This document shows, piece by piece, positions 46,800 through 56,284 of a stretch of 64,000 nucleotides of DNA. The position numbers and the translations under genes are program-made. The stretch is from assembly GCA_916613615.1 (NCBI GenBank), contig OU744723.1, forward strand, positions 61,698,239-61,762,238. Reading direction: 5' to 3'. Every line of letters begins with the position of its first letter. The stretch's first letter is position 1. The notes beneath the pieces are model-generated. The model made no database searches. It saw nothing but the letters and a program-made list of their open reading frames with translations, and was not told the origin of the DNA. The stretch is from Steromphala cineraria (lineage: Eukaryota > Mollusca > Gastropoda > Trochida > Trochidae).

Positions 46800-48122
46800 A
46801 TGTCTGCTAGATCCACTCGATCGAATCGTCGTTCAAGACAAAGAAGCGAGTCCAGCGAGGAAGAACCATCGGCCCGTGTGCAACAGGCCAGAGAGACGTA
46901 TTCCAATACCAATCCAGGACTTACTGACGATCCACGCAATTGGTACGTCTCCCAACTACGCAATAGGATCGCAAAAGACATTGGAATCGTAAACCTGCCA
47001 GTTTCGCTCACGAAAGCACAACTTCTGCACATTTATCAACGAAACGCCACTGGATCATCTACCGGAAGTAGGCCACCTCGTTCATCCAGCCAACCATCAG
47101 CCACTGTTACATCGGCGGACATTGACACTTCCATACCAGCAGTAGTGGGCGATAGTGACACAATCGACGTGCAGGAGCTTTCTAGGACAGTTAAATCACT
47201 GCAGGACACATTAGCAACCCTCACTCAAGTGATATTACCAAACAACGTTCACAGCCAGCCTACTACTACTCCGGTTCACAACATTGAAGAAAACCCTCGC
47301 CTAACGACTGGATTTGTAAACAATTCCGTGCCATACGGTAGAGACCCCAACACAGTTGGACCTATCGACACTGTCCCACACAACCTCCGCCAGCAAATAC
47401 AAGCAGGTAAAGATGTAAATTTAGCCCTGTTGCTCATACCAGATGACCTCAGTACTGACAAGCCTACAATTGAAGTGAATAATTCACAGTTTTTGGTTAA
47501 ATCCACCCCCGATCACAGACTACACAAAGCTTTGACAATTGGTGAATTCCTCCGTGCCTTTGGCAAATACAAGCGTGTTATTCTTGAGAAACAGCCCCAA
47601 CGTTCCCATGAACTAGACATTTACCAAGAATTAATCGTAAACCTGACAGCCAAAACAAATGATTCTGCTTGGTACTCTTACCACAAACTGTTCTCAGCTA
47701 AGGCAGCAGCCTCACTCATACAATACCAAGAACCTCTCTACTGGGGAATACTTGACAAAGATATATACCTGCAAGTGTACAATTCAAGATCAGTCAACAT
47801 CTGTGACATTTGCCAGGAGGTCAACCATACCCAAGAATTTTGTCCTTTGGGAGGCAATCAGGTGCGAAGTAAACTCCACTCTACTAGACCATTGTTTCAC
47901 TACAACCAGGCCCCTAGGAGGGACTTCACCGATGCCAGAGGCCGGCCAGTAGTGTACCACCAAGGCCAGGCGTTGTGCAACAACTACAATGAGGACAGAT
48001 GTGTACATCAACATTGCAGATTTCTTCATGTCTGTTCCCTGTGCAAAGCGGAGCATCCCAAACACAAGTGTATGAGAGAGAAAGCACCTGACCCATTCTC
48101 AAGGAAAGAAAAGAGGAAGTGA
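46800..48122 (+). CDS. gag: Ngaro ORF1, Gag-like protein
   Basis: 440 codons from the ATG at 46,800. The N-terminus is Ser/Arg-rich and basic. A short SAP-like helix pair (QLRNRIAKDIG to LTKAQLLHIY) lies near residues 52-80. A conserved-looking middle domain spans residues 225-310 (VNLALLLIPDD to LFSAKAAAS). The C-terminus has two Cys/His clusters: CDICQEVNHTQEFC (about 336-350) and a longer CNNYNEDRCVHQHCRFLHVC plus SLCKAEHPKHKC (about 392-424), typical nucleic-acid-binding zinc knuckles. It should package element RNA. The stop is TGA followed by CTA, and the same frame continues open into ORF2, so a Gag-RT fusion by readthrough is plausible. Confidence 0.88.
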   Translation: MSARSTRSNRRSRQRSESSEEEPSARVQQARETYSNTNPGLTDDPRNWYVSQLRNRIAKDIGIVNLPVSLTKAQLLHIYQRNATGSSTGSRPPRSSSQPSATVTSADIDTSIPAVVGDSDTIDVQELSRTVKSLQDTLATLTQVILPNNVHSQPTTTPVHNIEENPRLTTGFVNNSVPYGRDPNTVGPIDTVPHNLRQQIQAGKDVNLALLLIPDDLSTDKPTIEVNNSQFLVKSTPDHRLHKALTIGEFLRAFGKYKRVILEKQPQRSHELDIYQELIVNLTAKTNDSAWYSYHKLFSAKAAASLIQYQEPLYWGILDKDIYLQVYNSRSVNICDICQEVNHTQEFCPLGGNQVRSKLHSTRPLFHYNQAPRRDFTDARGRPVVYHQGQALCNNYNEDRCVHQHCRFLHVCSLCKAEHPKHKCMREKAPDPFSRKEKRK

Positions 48123-48125
48123 CTA
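48120..48125 (+). promoter_or_regulatory. Candidate stop-codon readthrough site, TGA-CTA
   Basis: The gag stop is TGA followed directly by CTA. UGA-CUA is the known leaky context behind several readthrough events in metazoan and viral mRNAs. The frame stays open from 48,123 through ORF2 to 49,766. ORF2 has no ATG until 48,600, inside the RT domain. Confidence 0.55.
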
Positions 48126-49766
48126 CTTAAGAACCATGACATTATTCCCTCACCTGTTAATACGGACGTCCTGCAAGCCCTTTTGTTACAACATCCGGAT
48201 CAACTATGTGTAACAAATCTTCTTCATGGATTTACACATGGTTTCTTGACAGGTATTGACAACCCACCCACAACATCAAAAATCTGTAAAAATCTTCTCT
48301 CAACTAGGGGCAAGAACAGTGCAATTGTTACAGGCTTGATTAATACCGAGGTACAAAAAGGTTTTTTGGCCGGCCCATTCAACGAACCGGTTTTTGACAC
48401 TCACAGGATCAATCCGATTGGTTTGGTTCAAGGCAAGTACTCCAAGAAGTACCGACTTATAGTGGACTTGTCAGCACCACATGATGATGACAGTCATGTA
48501 AGCCTTAACTCTCTCATAAATAAGGACAAGTTTTCTCTTTCCTATGTGAAAATTGACGATGCAGTTTCTATCATCAAAAGACTGGGAAAGGGTTGTTTTA
48601 TGTGTAAAACAGATATTCAGGACGCTTTTAAACTCATACCGATACATCCCTCAATGTGGCATTTACACGGCGTAAAATGGCAAAACAAGTACTATTATTA
48701 CACAAGGTTGGTGTTTGGTTCTAGGTCAAGCCCGAAGATTTTTGACAATTTCTCCAGTGCAATCTGCTGGATTGGCAAACATTGCTTTCACATTGACAAT
48801 ATTTTGCATCTGTTGGATGACTTCATATGTTTTGATCGCAAAGAAGCCCAGGGTCATCAGTCTATGTCCAATCTAAAAGCAATGTTTGGTCAGCTTGGAG
48901 TACCACTATCAGCCCATAAAACAGTTGGGCCAACTACTTGCCTCGAGTACCTTGGCATCACCATAGACTCTATCAAGTTGCAAACAAGCCTACCTATGGA
49001 AAAGATACAACGTATTGTGTCCATGATAACATCCTTTCTAGCCAAGAAACAAGTTACAAAGAGAGATATGTTAGTCATCCTAGGTCATATGAATTTCGCA
49101 ATGCAAGTGATACGGCCAGGCAGATCTTTTGTCAGCTATCTACTGCAACTTGCTCACTCCACACCCCATTTACAGGACAAGGTGTTTATCACTAATGACT
49201 GTAGGTTGGATTTCTGCATGTGGAAAAAATTCTTGGAATCTTGGAATGGGGTCTCTATGTTTATCCAAGAAACCCTGGACGCTCCTGAGTTTCAATTGTT
49301 CACTGATGCAGCAGGTTCGATTGGATATGGTGGTTGTTTCAGAGACAAATGGTTCGCAATGGCATGGCCAACAGAGATGTACGAAGGCCAACCAGACAGT
49401 GCAGGCCCACTTTCTATAGCATGGATGGAATTGTATCCTATTGTCACTGCTGCAGTAGTCTGGGGTCAGGAGTGGTGCAATAAATCTATCAGATTCTATT
49501 GTGATAATGTTGCTACGGTACAAATCGTAAACAAAGGTAGATCCAGATGTCAGTTCATCATGTGTCTCATGCGCAAACTTACTTTGACAGCAGTTAAATA
49601 TAACTTTGTGTTCAGTGCTAAACATGTTCCTGGTAAACTTAACTGTTTGAGTGATGCATTGTCTCGTTTGCAGATCGCCAGGTTCAGAACCCTAGCACCG
49701 ATGGCTCAGCAAGATATGACCCCCTGCCCAACATTCGATCAGATGATGACACTACCAACCGTCTAG
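48123..49766 (+). CDS. pol: Ngaro ORF2, reverse transcriptase and RNase H
   Basis: The frame is the same as gag and open from just after the gag TGA to TAG at 49,764. The first in-frame ATG (48,600) is too late for a whole RT, so it is probably made as a Gag-Pol extension. Numbering from the TTG at 48,183: RT has YRLIVDLSAPHDD (90-102), KTDIQDAF with catalytic Asp144, FGSRSSPKIFDNF (178-190) and LLDDF with Asp212-213. RNase H has FTDAAGSIGYGG with Asp375, WMELYP with Glu416, CDNVATVQIVN with Asp441 and CLSDALSR with Asp491. All catalytic acids are present. The last 110 bp overlap the recombinase frame. Confidence 0.92.
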   Translation, partial: LLKNHDIIPSPVNTDVLQALLLQHPDQLCVTNLLHGFTHGFLTGIDNPPTTSKICKNLLSTRGKNSAIVTGLINTEVQKGFLAGPFNEPVFDTHRINPIGLVQGKYSKKYRLIVDLSAPHDDDSHVSLNSLINKDKFSLSYVKIDDAVSIIKRLGKGCFMCKTDIQDAFKLIPIHPSMWHLHGVKWQNKYYYYTRLVFGSRSSPKIFDNFSSAICWIGKHCFHIDNILHLLDDFICFDRKEAQGHQSMSNLKAMFGQLGVPLSAHKTVGPTTCLEYLGITIDSIKLQTSLPMEKIQRIVSMITSFLAKKQVTKRDMLVILGHMNFAMQVIRPGRSFVSYLLQLAHSTPHLQDKVFITNDCRLDFCMWKKFLESWNGVSMFIQETLDAPEFQLFTDAAGSIGYGGCFRDKWFAMAWPTEMYEGQPDSAGPLSIAWMELYPIVTAAVVWGQEWCNKSIRFYCDNVATVQIVNKGRSRCQFIMCLMRKLTLTAVKYNFVFSAKHVPGKLNCLSDALSRLQIARFRTLAPMAQQDMTPCPTFDQMMTLPTV

Positions 49767-50740
49767 GATATGTGGAGAAACAACTGAATGACCTCTGGTC
49801 GGCAGCTATTACTAAGAGGACTGCTCAAGTGTACCAATCAGGATATCGGGCTTATACTTCCTTTGTGTCTCAACATAATTTAGGTTGGGTATCGACTCTA
49901 CCTCATATATCAGAGTACTACCTGATGCTGTTCGTTGCCTACTGTGTGAGAAATCTCAAGCTGAATGTGTCTACCATCAAGTCCTATTTGTGTGGTATAA
50001 GGTTCACCTACATGAGATATGGTGTTGATAATCCGTGGATTCATGGTTCATTAAGTCGACTGCATACCATTGTTCAGGCTGTTAAGAGAATACAAGGTGT
50101 TCCGAAAATGTGTCGCTTACCTATTACCAAAGGTGTGCTTACAGCCCTATGTGTAGCTCTAGCTAAAGGTGTGTTTCAGCATAAGTTGTCAATGCTAATG
50201 AAGGCAGTGTGTTGCCTTGCATACTTCGGTTTTTTGAGATGTGGGGAGTTTACATGCGATAACTTCCAGCCACAATTCCACCTCTCTGTGAATTCTGTTA
50301 AGTTTTCAGACGATTTGTCCTACTTCACTTTGTGCCTGAAAACATCAAAAACTGATCCCTTTCGGAGAGGTGTTACGTTAACAATCAACAAAGTGAGTTC
50401 GCCAATCTGCCCAGTCACCAGCATGCTTGCTTACCTCTCTCTTAGACAAAGGGAACAGTGTCAGCCTCTAGACCCTTTGTTTGTAACACCTGAGGGACAA
50501 GCGCTGCGAAGAGCTTTCTTTATCAAATACCTAAAGATTCTACTGGACCACTGTGGCTACGATCAGTCTAAGTACAATGGCCACTCATTCCGAATTGGCG
50601 CCGCCACCTCGGCAGCAGAGGCGCACATCCCAGACCACATGATCCAAACTCTGGGTCGATGGTCCTCGAACTGTTACACCCGGTACATTCGTTCATCTCA
50701 GGTGGATATTGCTCAGGCTCAGGCAGCTATGGCTACCTAA
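49655..50740 (+). CDS. Ngaro ORF3, tyrosine recombinase
   Basis: The frame is -1 relative to ORF2, open from 49,655 to TAA at 50,738. Numbering from the GTG at 49,772, a SAM-like core-binding domain spans about 1-110. The catalytic domain has FLRCGE (Arg156), KTSKTD (Lys193), GHSFRIGAAT (His271, Arg274), LGRWSS (Trp297 in the second His position) and CYTRYIR (Tyr305, possibly Tyr302). This is the R-K-HxxR-W-Y set of Ngaro/DIRS recombinases. It should integrate the circular DNA copy. The first ATG is residue 52, inside the core-binding domain, so expression probably depends on -1 frameshifting in the 110-bp overlap, splicing or a non-AUG start. No classical slippery heptamer was found. Confidence 0.92.
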   Translation, partial: CIVSFADRQVQNPSTDGSARYDPLPNIRSDDDTTNRLGYVEKQLNDLWSAAITKRTAQVYQSGYRAYTSFVSQHNLGWVSTLPHISEYYLMLFVAYCVRNLKLNVSTIKSYLCGIRFTYMRYGVDNPWIHGSLSRLHTIVQAVKRIQGVPKMCRLPITKGVLTALCVALAKGVFQHKLSMLMKAVCCLAYFGFLRCGEFTCDNFQPQFHLSVNSVKFSDDLSYFTLCLKTSKTDPFRRGVTLTINKVSSPICPVTSMLAYLSLRQREQCQPLDPLFVTPEGQALRRAFFIKYLKILLDHCGYDQSKYNGHSFRIGAATSAAEAHIPDHMIQTLGRWSSNCYTRYIRSSQVDIAQAQAAMAT

Positions 50741-50893
50741 ATTGACTTTAGGCTACTGCAGATTGTGAGTTTCGCCTCTATGTGTTTCATTTGTGCAATT
50801 TTGACTCTTACTCATGTTGTTTGCCCTCAACTTTGATGTAAATGTTTTCTTGGTAACTTTTTATATTTTACAATTTCTAGTCATTTATCTTAT

Positions 50894-52066
50894 GGGGATT
50901 CTCAGATTCGCTATTAATCTCATCTTTTCATTTGGGCTTTCATCCACTAAAGTGTATTTTCCATAATATAAATTTCATTTTCCCTGGCGCTCAGGGTGTG
51001 TATTGGGGTGCGCTACTCCATTTACGTCTCATTTCAATTTCAAAGTAACCACTGGGTCACTCTGGCGCTCAGAGGTGTTTATGCGGTGCGCTACCAAATT
51101 ACACAGACCCAGTGGGTGTTTTTTCATATAAGCTAATTCCTGCCGTGCAGGGTAAGTCTAGGTGCGCAACCTAGCTTACATCAATCAGGTAGCATTGAGA
51201 ATCCCCAACTCCAAACCTGTAAATAAAAATTTCATGTTATTAAAATTTTTATTGGTAATTCATCTGTCTGTTGTCTGTTCATTATAAATTGTGACTTTGA
51301 GTAAAGTATAGTTTATAATGGCAGACATAAAGTTATAAACAATTCTTGATAATCAAACATTGTCATTTATTTTCATAGTAACTTTAAAATATTATGATTA
51401 AATAATATTGCAATTTTCCATTTATTTTACATGTTAGTATTATTTATTAGATAATTATTCATGTTCGTAGACTCTTATGTTTGTGTAACCTGATATTCCT
51501 TAATTTCCTTGTCATCCAATGCGCATGTCAATTTTCTTAAAATAACTATTCTGCGCATGTCCAATTAAGGAAATGCTGTATTGCGCATGCGTTTAACTGC
51601 CTCTTTGTTTTGTTGCCATTGTTTCTGCAAGTCGTGATCGAATCCCACCACCAACCCCAACTCCGCCATTTATATCATGCATCATTCAATAGGGGATTCT
51701 CATTGCTATCCTGGCTTTCATCCACTAAAGTGTATTTTCCATAATATAAATTTCATTTTCCCTGGCGCTCAGGGTGTGTATTGGGGTGCGCTACTCCATT
51801 TACGTCTCATTTCAATTTCAAAGTAACCACTGGGTCACTCTGGCGCTCAGAGGTGTTTATGCGGTGCGCTACCAAATTACACAGACCCAGTGGGTGTTTT
51901 TTCATATAAGCTAATTCCTGCCGTGCAGGGTAAGTCTAGGTGCGCAACCTAGCTTACATCAATCAGGTAGCATTGAGAATCCCCAACTCCAAACCTGTAA
52001 ATAAAAATTTCATGTTATTAAAATTTTTATTGGTAATTCATCTGTCTGTTGTCTGTTCATTATAAA
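50894..52066 (+). repeat. Ngaro B1-A2-B2 3' repeat block
   Basis: B1 (50,935-51,288), A2 (51,285-51,643), spacer, B2 (51,713-52,066). Each B copy is framed by GGGGATTCTCA just before it (50,894; 51,693) and TGAGAATCCCC inside it (about 51,195; 51,973), which can pair. Each also has CCACTGGGTC against GACCCAGTGG as a second stem, and twin GGCGCTCAG...GTGCGCTACC modules. AATAAA polyadenylation signals lie at 51,222 and 52,000. Confidence 0.9.
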
Positions 52067-52246
52067 ATACCTTATGTTATTATTATGATATTATCGATTG
52101 ACTTCGGCGACAATCCACGAATCGCAAAATTCTACATGCTAAGTCGAAGCTAAACTTATAGATATCTTTTTAAAGTATTTTCACTTTAAACTGATGACAT
52201 AGTTTTATCTTTCAATAATGATTTATATCGTGTCATGTTATATAAT

Positions 52247-52544
52247 TGGTTCAGTACCTTATTGTCTGTTTTGTACTGGAATCCAATTTCCTGACTGATG
52301 ATCTTTATATAGAAAGTGCTATATTCATATTCATATATGTGAAGTATATTGTACATTGTGTAAGTGCTCTACTTAAATAATGTGTGTGAATGTTGATTTC
52401 GTTTTTTTATCCTTCCTGATTCCAGTACAACCCAGCTACTGTGACAACATGTTAATCTCATTGTATTTAGCCACTGATGCACGAAAACATGGTCGACCAA
52501 ACTTGGATTACGACCCCTAGGGTCGACAATAAGGTACTGAACCA
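52247..52544. mobile_element. MITE-like element with 20-bp perfect inverted ends
   Basis: TGGTTCAGTACCTTATTGTC at 52,247-52,266 is exactly inverted at 52,525-52,544. The length is 298 bp, with no coding frame. It sits 180 bp beyond the Ngaro element and is absent from the left arm. Confidence 0.85.
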
Positions 52545-53084
52545 TGTAAGTTTCGCTGTTCAGATCAGCCTTTAATGTTGGAATATGGGGGAAATTAAAG
52601 ATAGTGTGACATGAGCGATTTTGCCCTCTATGTATTGTACATGTACATACTGTTGAAACAGAATTCTAAATTTATCAGTTTACCATTATCTTGTATCCCT
52701 ACAATTGTGAATAATCTTGCAAAGTTTTATTTCTTGCCCCCAAAAAACGGGCAAAATATTTGAATTTGGAATATAAAATTAAATGAAACTTTTAATCTAG
52801 TGAGTTGAGTGTTATAATTGAATGTTATTGTGACAAGTGATAAGGCACAGGAAACAAAGTTTAGTGCTGACTAAATAGTGCTCAAAGTTGATCAAAGGCT
52901 ACTTGTATAGTCTAAAATGACTATGAACTTGAATGTTATTGTATAAAATTATGAAAAAAATTTGTTATCGTATTTATTAATGTCTAATAAAAAGTTGTGA
53001 CTTATTTTCCTGTGTTTTTTTCCTACCAAATTGTGTGACTTTTTTCTGTGACCAAATTTCCTGTGATTTTTTTCCCGGTCACCA
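52545..53084. other. Non-coding stretch
   Basis: AT-rich sequence between the TIR element and satellite block 4, part of the right-arm insertion. Nothing further recognised. Confidence 0.5.
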
Positions 53085-53400
53085 GACTAGGTAAGAGCCC
53101 CTCACAATTTAGGAATGTACACTTATAATCCATAGAACATTAATAAAAATAGAAAGTCGTTAAGAGTCCATCACAATCTGGGAATAGACACCACTGCCAC
53201 ATCAGAGAGACCCCAAGACCAAGTAAGAGACCCTCACAATCTTGGAATAGACAGCGCTACTCCATTAGTTGAACATAAATATTCCTATATTGTGATCAAT
53301 CCCAGATTGTGCAGGTCTCACAATCTGCAGATTGTTTAAACAATCTAGGAATATTGAAATATTCCTAGATTGTGAGCTTATAATCTGCAGATTGTGATAT
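53085..53400. repeat. CACAATCTGGGAAT satellite, block 4
   Basis: Copies of AAGAGTCCATCACAATCTGG / AAGAGACCCTCACAATCTTG plus several CACAATCTGCAGATTGTG palindromes. Same orientation as block 2. Confidence 0.75.
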
Positions 53401-53658
53401 ACCCAAGATGGTTCGTAACATTTACACTCGTTGTGAGCATAGTGCATGAAACGAAAATTTAATCATAATGATTTAGAGTGTAAAATTTCAAAATTAGAGT
53501 ATGTACATTCTTTTTGACTCCTACTAACTTATTCCTGATATTCCTGATATTAATGATATTCATAGCAAAATTCTGATTGTGACCCATGACAGTCATTTAA
53601 ATTCAAGATAACTTTCTTTTGCTGTTATGTGTTATAACATGTTATTGTTATGATTTAG

Positions 53659-54464
53659 GCCACAGCTGTTCTCCATCAGGTTCAAGGAGGTTCATTAAAG
53701 CATGTCATCAGAAGAATCTACAGGAGGTGGAGAGACTGGTGGGTCGAGGTCTCTTGAATGTCAACTGTAGTCTTCAAAACGGCATTACACTCGTCATGCA
53801 AGTAGTATTTTATAATTGGACGAGAGCATTTGACTATTTAGTGCAACAAAACTGCGATCTGACAGCTAGAAATTCTGATTTGTACAGCGTGTTACATTAT
53901 GCAAGTGTTTCTAGTGTTGAGATTGTAAGGAAAGTAATAGATAACTACTGTAGTGATATAGATTGTCGAAATGTGAATGGACAAACTCCTCTGAATAATG
54001 CAGCACGCACAGACAATGTTGGAATTGCACAATTGTTGATTGAAAGGGGAGCTGACATAAAAGTGGTAGACAGTATGAACAATAATATCCTCCATGATGC
54101 CAGTTGTAATGGGAAAGTAAACATGGTGAAGTACATCCTGTCACTGAACGTTATAGATATCGAGGCTAGGGGAAGCTTTGGCAGAACACCTCTTGCTGTT
54201 GCTGCCTCAGAAGGTCATATACCAGTTGTTAAAGAACTGCTCCTCCACAAGGCTGATGTAAAAACATTGGATGACAATGACTCCAACGTTCTCCATCTGG
54301 CGGCTAGCTTTGGTCACTTAGATATGGTCAAGTTTCTGGTCTCCCTGGAGGAACTTTCAGGGTTTGAGAAGAGGGAAACGAAGCTTGGATACACACCTGT
54401 TCAACTTGCTGATTTTGCTCGACACAGCAAAATTGCATCATTCCTCAAATCGAGAAGAAACTGA
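53659..54464 (+). CDS. Ankyrin-repeat exon of the secreted-domain/ankyrin gene, right copy
   Basis: The TTATGATTTAG acceptor is at 53,648-53,658; the exon then runs 806 bp to TGA at 54,462-54,464. An upstream in-frame ATG (53,619) lies in the intron and is not needed. About seven ankyrin repeats are visible, including GQTPLNNAARTDNVGIAQLL, GRTPLAVAASEGHIPVVKEL and NVLHLAASFGHLDMVKFL. There is no membrane segment. Phase agrees with exon 1 at 40,703-40,958. The frame is intact despite more than 9 kb of insertions upstream in the intron, so selection or recent duplication has kept it. The partner is unknown; secretion is inferred from exon 1. Confidence 0.8.
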
Positions 54465-54659
54465 AGACAGAGACATACATGTATAAGATAATGCCGAGCT
54501 GAGCATTGCATTTTTATCTTTTATCGTGTATCTTGAATAACGAATCAAATACATCTTTTCAGATAGAGGTGAAAAAGTATTTGTGTCTATAAAAGTGAAC
54601 ATTTTCATTCCTTTGTTCAAATTGTTACGAACATGACTTAACCAAATGCCATAACCAAA

Positions 54660-55918
54660 ATATGACTATTTGGCTTTTAGGGTATAGTCTACCCATTTAT
54701 AAAAGTTTCAAGAATTTTCTCATTTTGTGTGTGTAGGTACTTTTTGATGTACTGAATTCGAAAATGAAATAATATTTGGGTTCACCGAACGATTAAAAGA
54801 TTAAAATGCAAATCAAAATTTGGGCCTGCTTGAAAAATCTAAAAAATAAATATATTTGTTTATAAGTCATAACTTTTTAATTTACGATTGATTTTTAAGG
54901 ATTTTTGCAATTATAAAACAAACTTATGTAAACTTGATATCATATAATAAAACTGTTAAATAATAGTCAATTAAAGAATATAAGGAGAAATTTAATTTCA
55001 ATAATCTGATTTAAAATTCATCTTTTTTTCACCAGCCTAATGCTTAAAATATATCATTTATCAAAAAAGAAGTTGTTATCATCTTGTATTACCACACCAA
55101 CTTCTAAATGCCTTTAAAGAATTTTATTGATTTTATGAAAACTTCGGACATGAAAGCTTGCAATATATCATTTTTATGATAAAATATCGGGGGGTACCCA
55201 ATTAATTATTCCTCTATCACGTTTTGAAAATTGATAACGGCGTCCACATTGACCAGAAGTTGGCCTACTGCTAGACTGTGTCGTGCATCAGGGTTCGGGG
55301 AAATGTTTAGTATCACCATGATCATGTGTGCTGTAACTGTTCAAAGTCTTATTCTCTATCATTTAAAAACATGTAAAACATGATAGTCAATGCAAAAACA
55401 TGATGCCTTCGAGCAACTTGATGCGATCGCTTCGGGGTGCTGTCGAGTATTTTGGTTGCTTTGTTGGTGACCTATTGAAGTAGAGTAAAATCCCTAATAG
55501 TATTTTCAAAACAGATGGTGATTTGTTTTTTAAATGAATCAACCTAATTTTTATAGTGACTTAGGTTTGTTTTACTATATTGTGGATATTTGACATGTAT
55601 ACCACAAAGGATTGCTTATGGAAACAGCTGATCTAGCTAGTAATGAATTCAGGTGGTCACCCATGGATGATGAAAAAATTTTAAGACTCTATGAAATTAT
55701 CATAAATACATGTATTGTAACAAAAGTAACAGTTAATGACACAAACCAAAATGTTTTAGGAATTTGTAAAATTGTGTTAGTAAAAAGCAGAAAAAGATTG
55801 CACACATAAATAAAATGAGTCTTCAATTTGAAATTGACAAACAAACGAAATTACCTCCAAGCACTACTTAAGTAATTATGCTGATAATAGATTAATCACC
55901 ATAAGGTTAATGCAATTA
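54660..55918. other. Non-coding stretch outside the right arm
   Basis: AT-rich sequence, open frames all short. No exon, RNA gene or known repeat recognised. Confidence 0.5.
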
Positions 55919-55920
55919 AG

Positions 55921-56181
55921 ATTTAAAGGGACAGTTCTATTGAGGTACTTTTTGTAAGAACAAGATTAATGGTGATGCATTCTATTCTTTGTCAATTTAT
56001 GTAATTAAGAACTACTAAAACATTACCCTCAATAACATATTTGAAAATAATGTATTAATCATACATAAGTATAAAGAGAGAAGTACTCTTGAATTCAGCA
56101 CATAAAAAGTACCTAAGAAAATTCTTGAAACTAAATTAAACTCAAGAGTACTTCTAAACCGATAGGACTGTCCCTTTAAAT
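55921..56181. mobile_element. MITE with ATTTAAAGGGACAGTTCTAT inverted ends
   Basis: Terminal repeats at 55,921-55,940 and 56,162-56,181 match with one mismatch. Internal inverted pairs continue (AGGTACTTTTT against AAAAAGTACCT; GAAGTACTCTTGA against TCAAGAGTACTTC), so most of the 261 bp can fold back. TTTAAAGGGAC-type ends are common in bivalve MITEs. Confidence 0.85.
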
Positions 56182-56284
56182 ATGTTATTTTTATTTACAT
56201 TTACCCACCTAATTCTCGAAATTGTGTGACATAGATAATTCACCTGAGTTGACAAATATTATTTGCAGTTTTCTACCCTTTCAC

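Larger units (their letters stand above)
46315..52066 (+). mobile_element. Complete Ngaro-type tyrosine-recombinase retrotransposon
   Basis: The split direct repeats have the Ngaro layout: A1 (46,315-46,673), three ORFs, B1 (50,935-51,288), A2 (51,285-51,643), a 69-bp spacer, B2 (51,713-52,066). A1 and A2 (359 bp) and B1 and B2 (354 bp) look identical by eye, so insertion is recent. B1 and A2 share a TAAA junction, matching how the outer ends would join in a circle. Known: such repeats let a tyrosine recombinase integrate an extrachromosomal circle without target duplication; none is seen here. Gag, RT-RNase H and recombinase are all open. No methyltransferase domain was seen, which fits Ngaro rather than DIRS or PAT. 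It lies in the intron of the right secreted/ankyrin gene. Confidence 0.93.
38965..54651. repeat. Right arm of the large inverted duplication, with insertions
   Basis: Reverse-complement counterpart of 28,840-35,055. Comparison with the left arm shows what was added: an insertion at about 43,317-44,121, one of about 9.2 kb at about 44,204-53,425, a smaller one near 42,735-42,860, and a CT-rich block at 39,455-39,720. The 9.2-kb addition contains the satellite blocks, LINE fragment, Ngaro element and a TIR element. Order and relative orientation of everything else are conserved. Confidence 0.88.

Noticed and set aside
46315..52066. DIRS1 element or LTR retrotransposon
   Set aside because: No inverted terminal repeats with an internal complementary region (DIRS), and no LTRs or DDE integrase. 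Split direct repeats plus a tyrosine recombinase fit Ngaro.
53619..53658. ATG at 53,619 as the start of the right ankyrin protein
   Set aside because: It lies in the intron, before a good acceptor; the left copy does not need it, and exon 1 joins in phase.
28840..54651. Two independent tandem genes of one family rather than a palindrome
   Set aside because: Introns, satellites, VNTR and microsatellites are mirrored too, and both borders drop off sharply.
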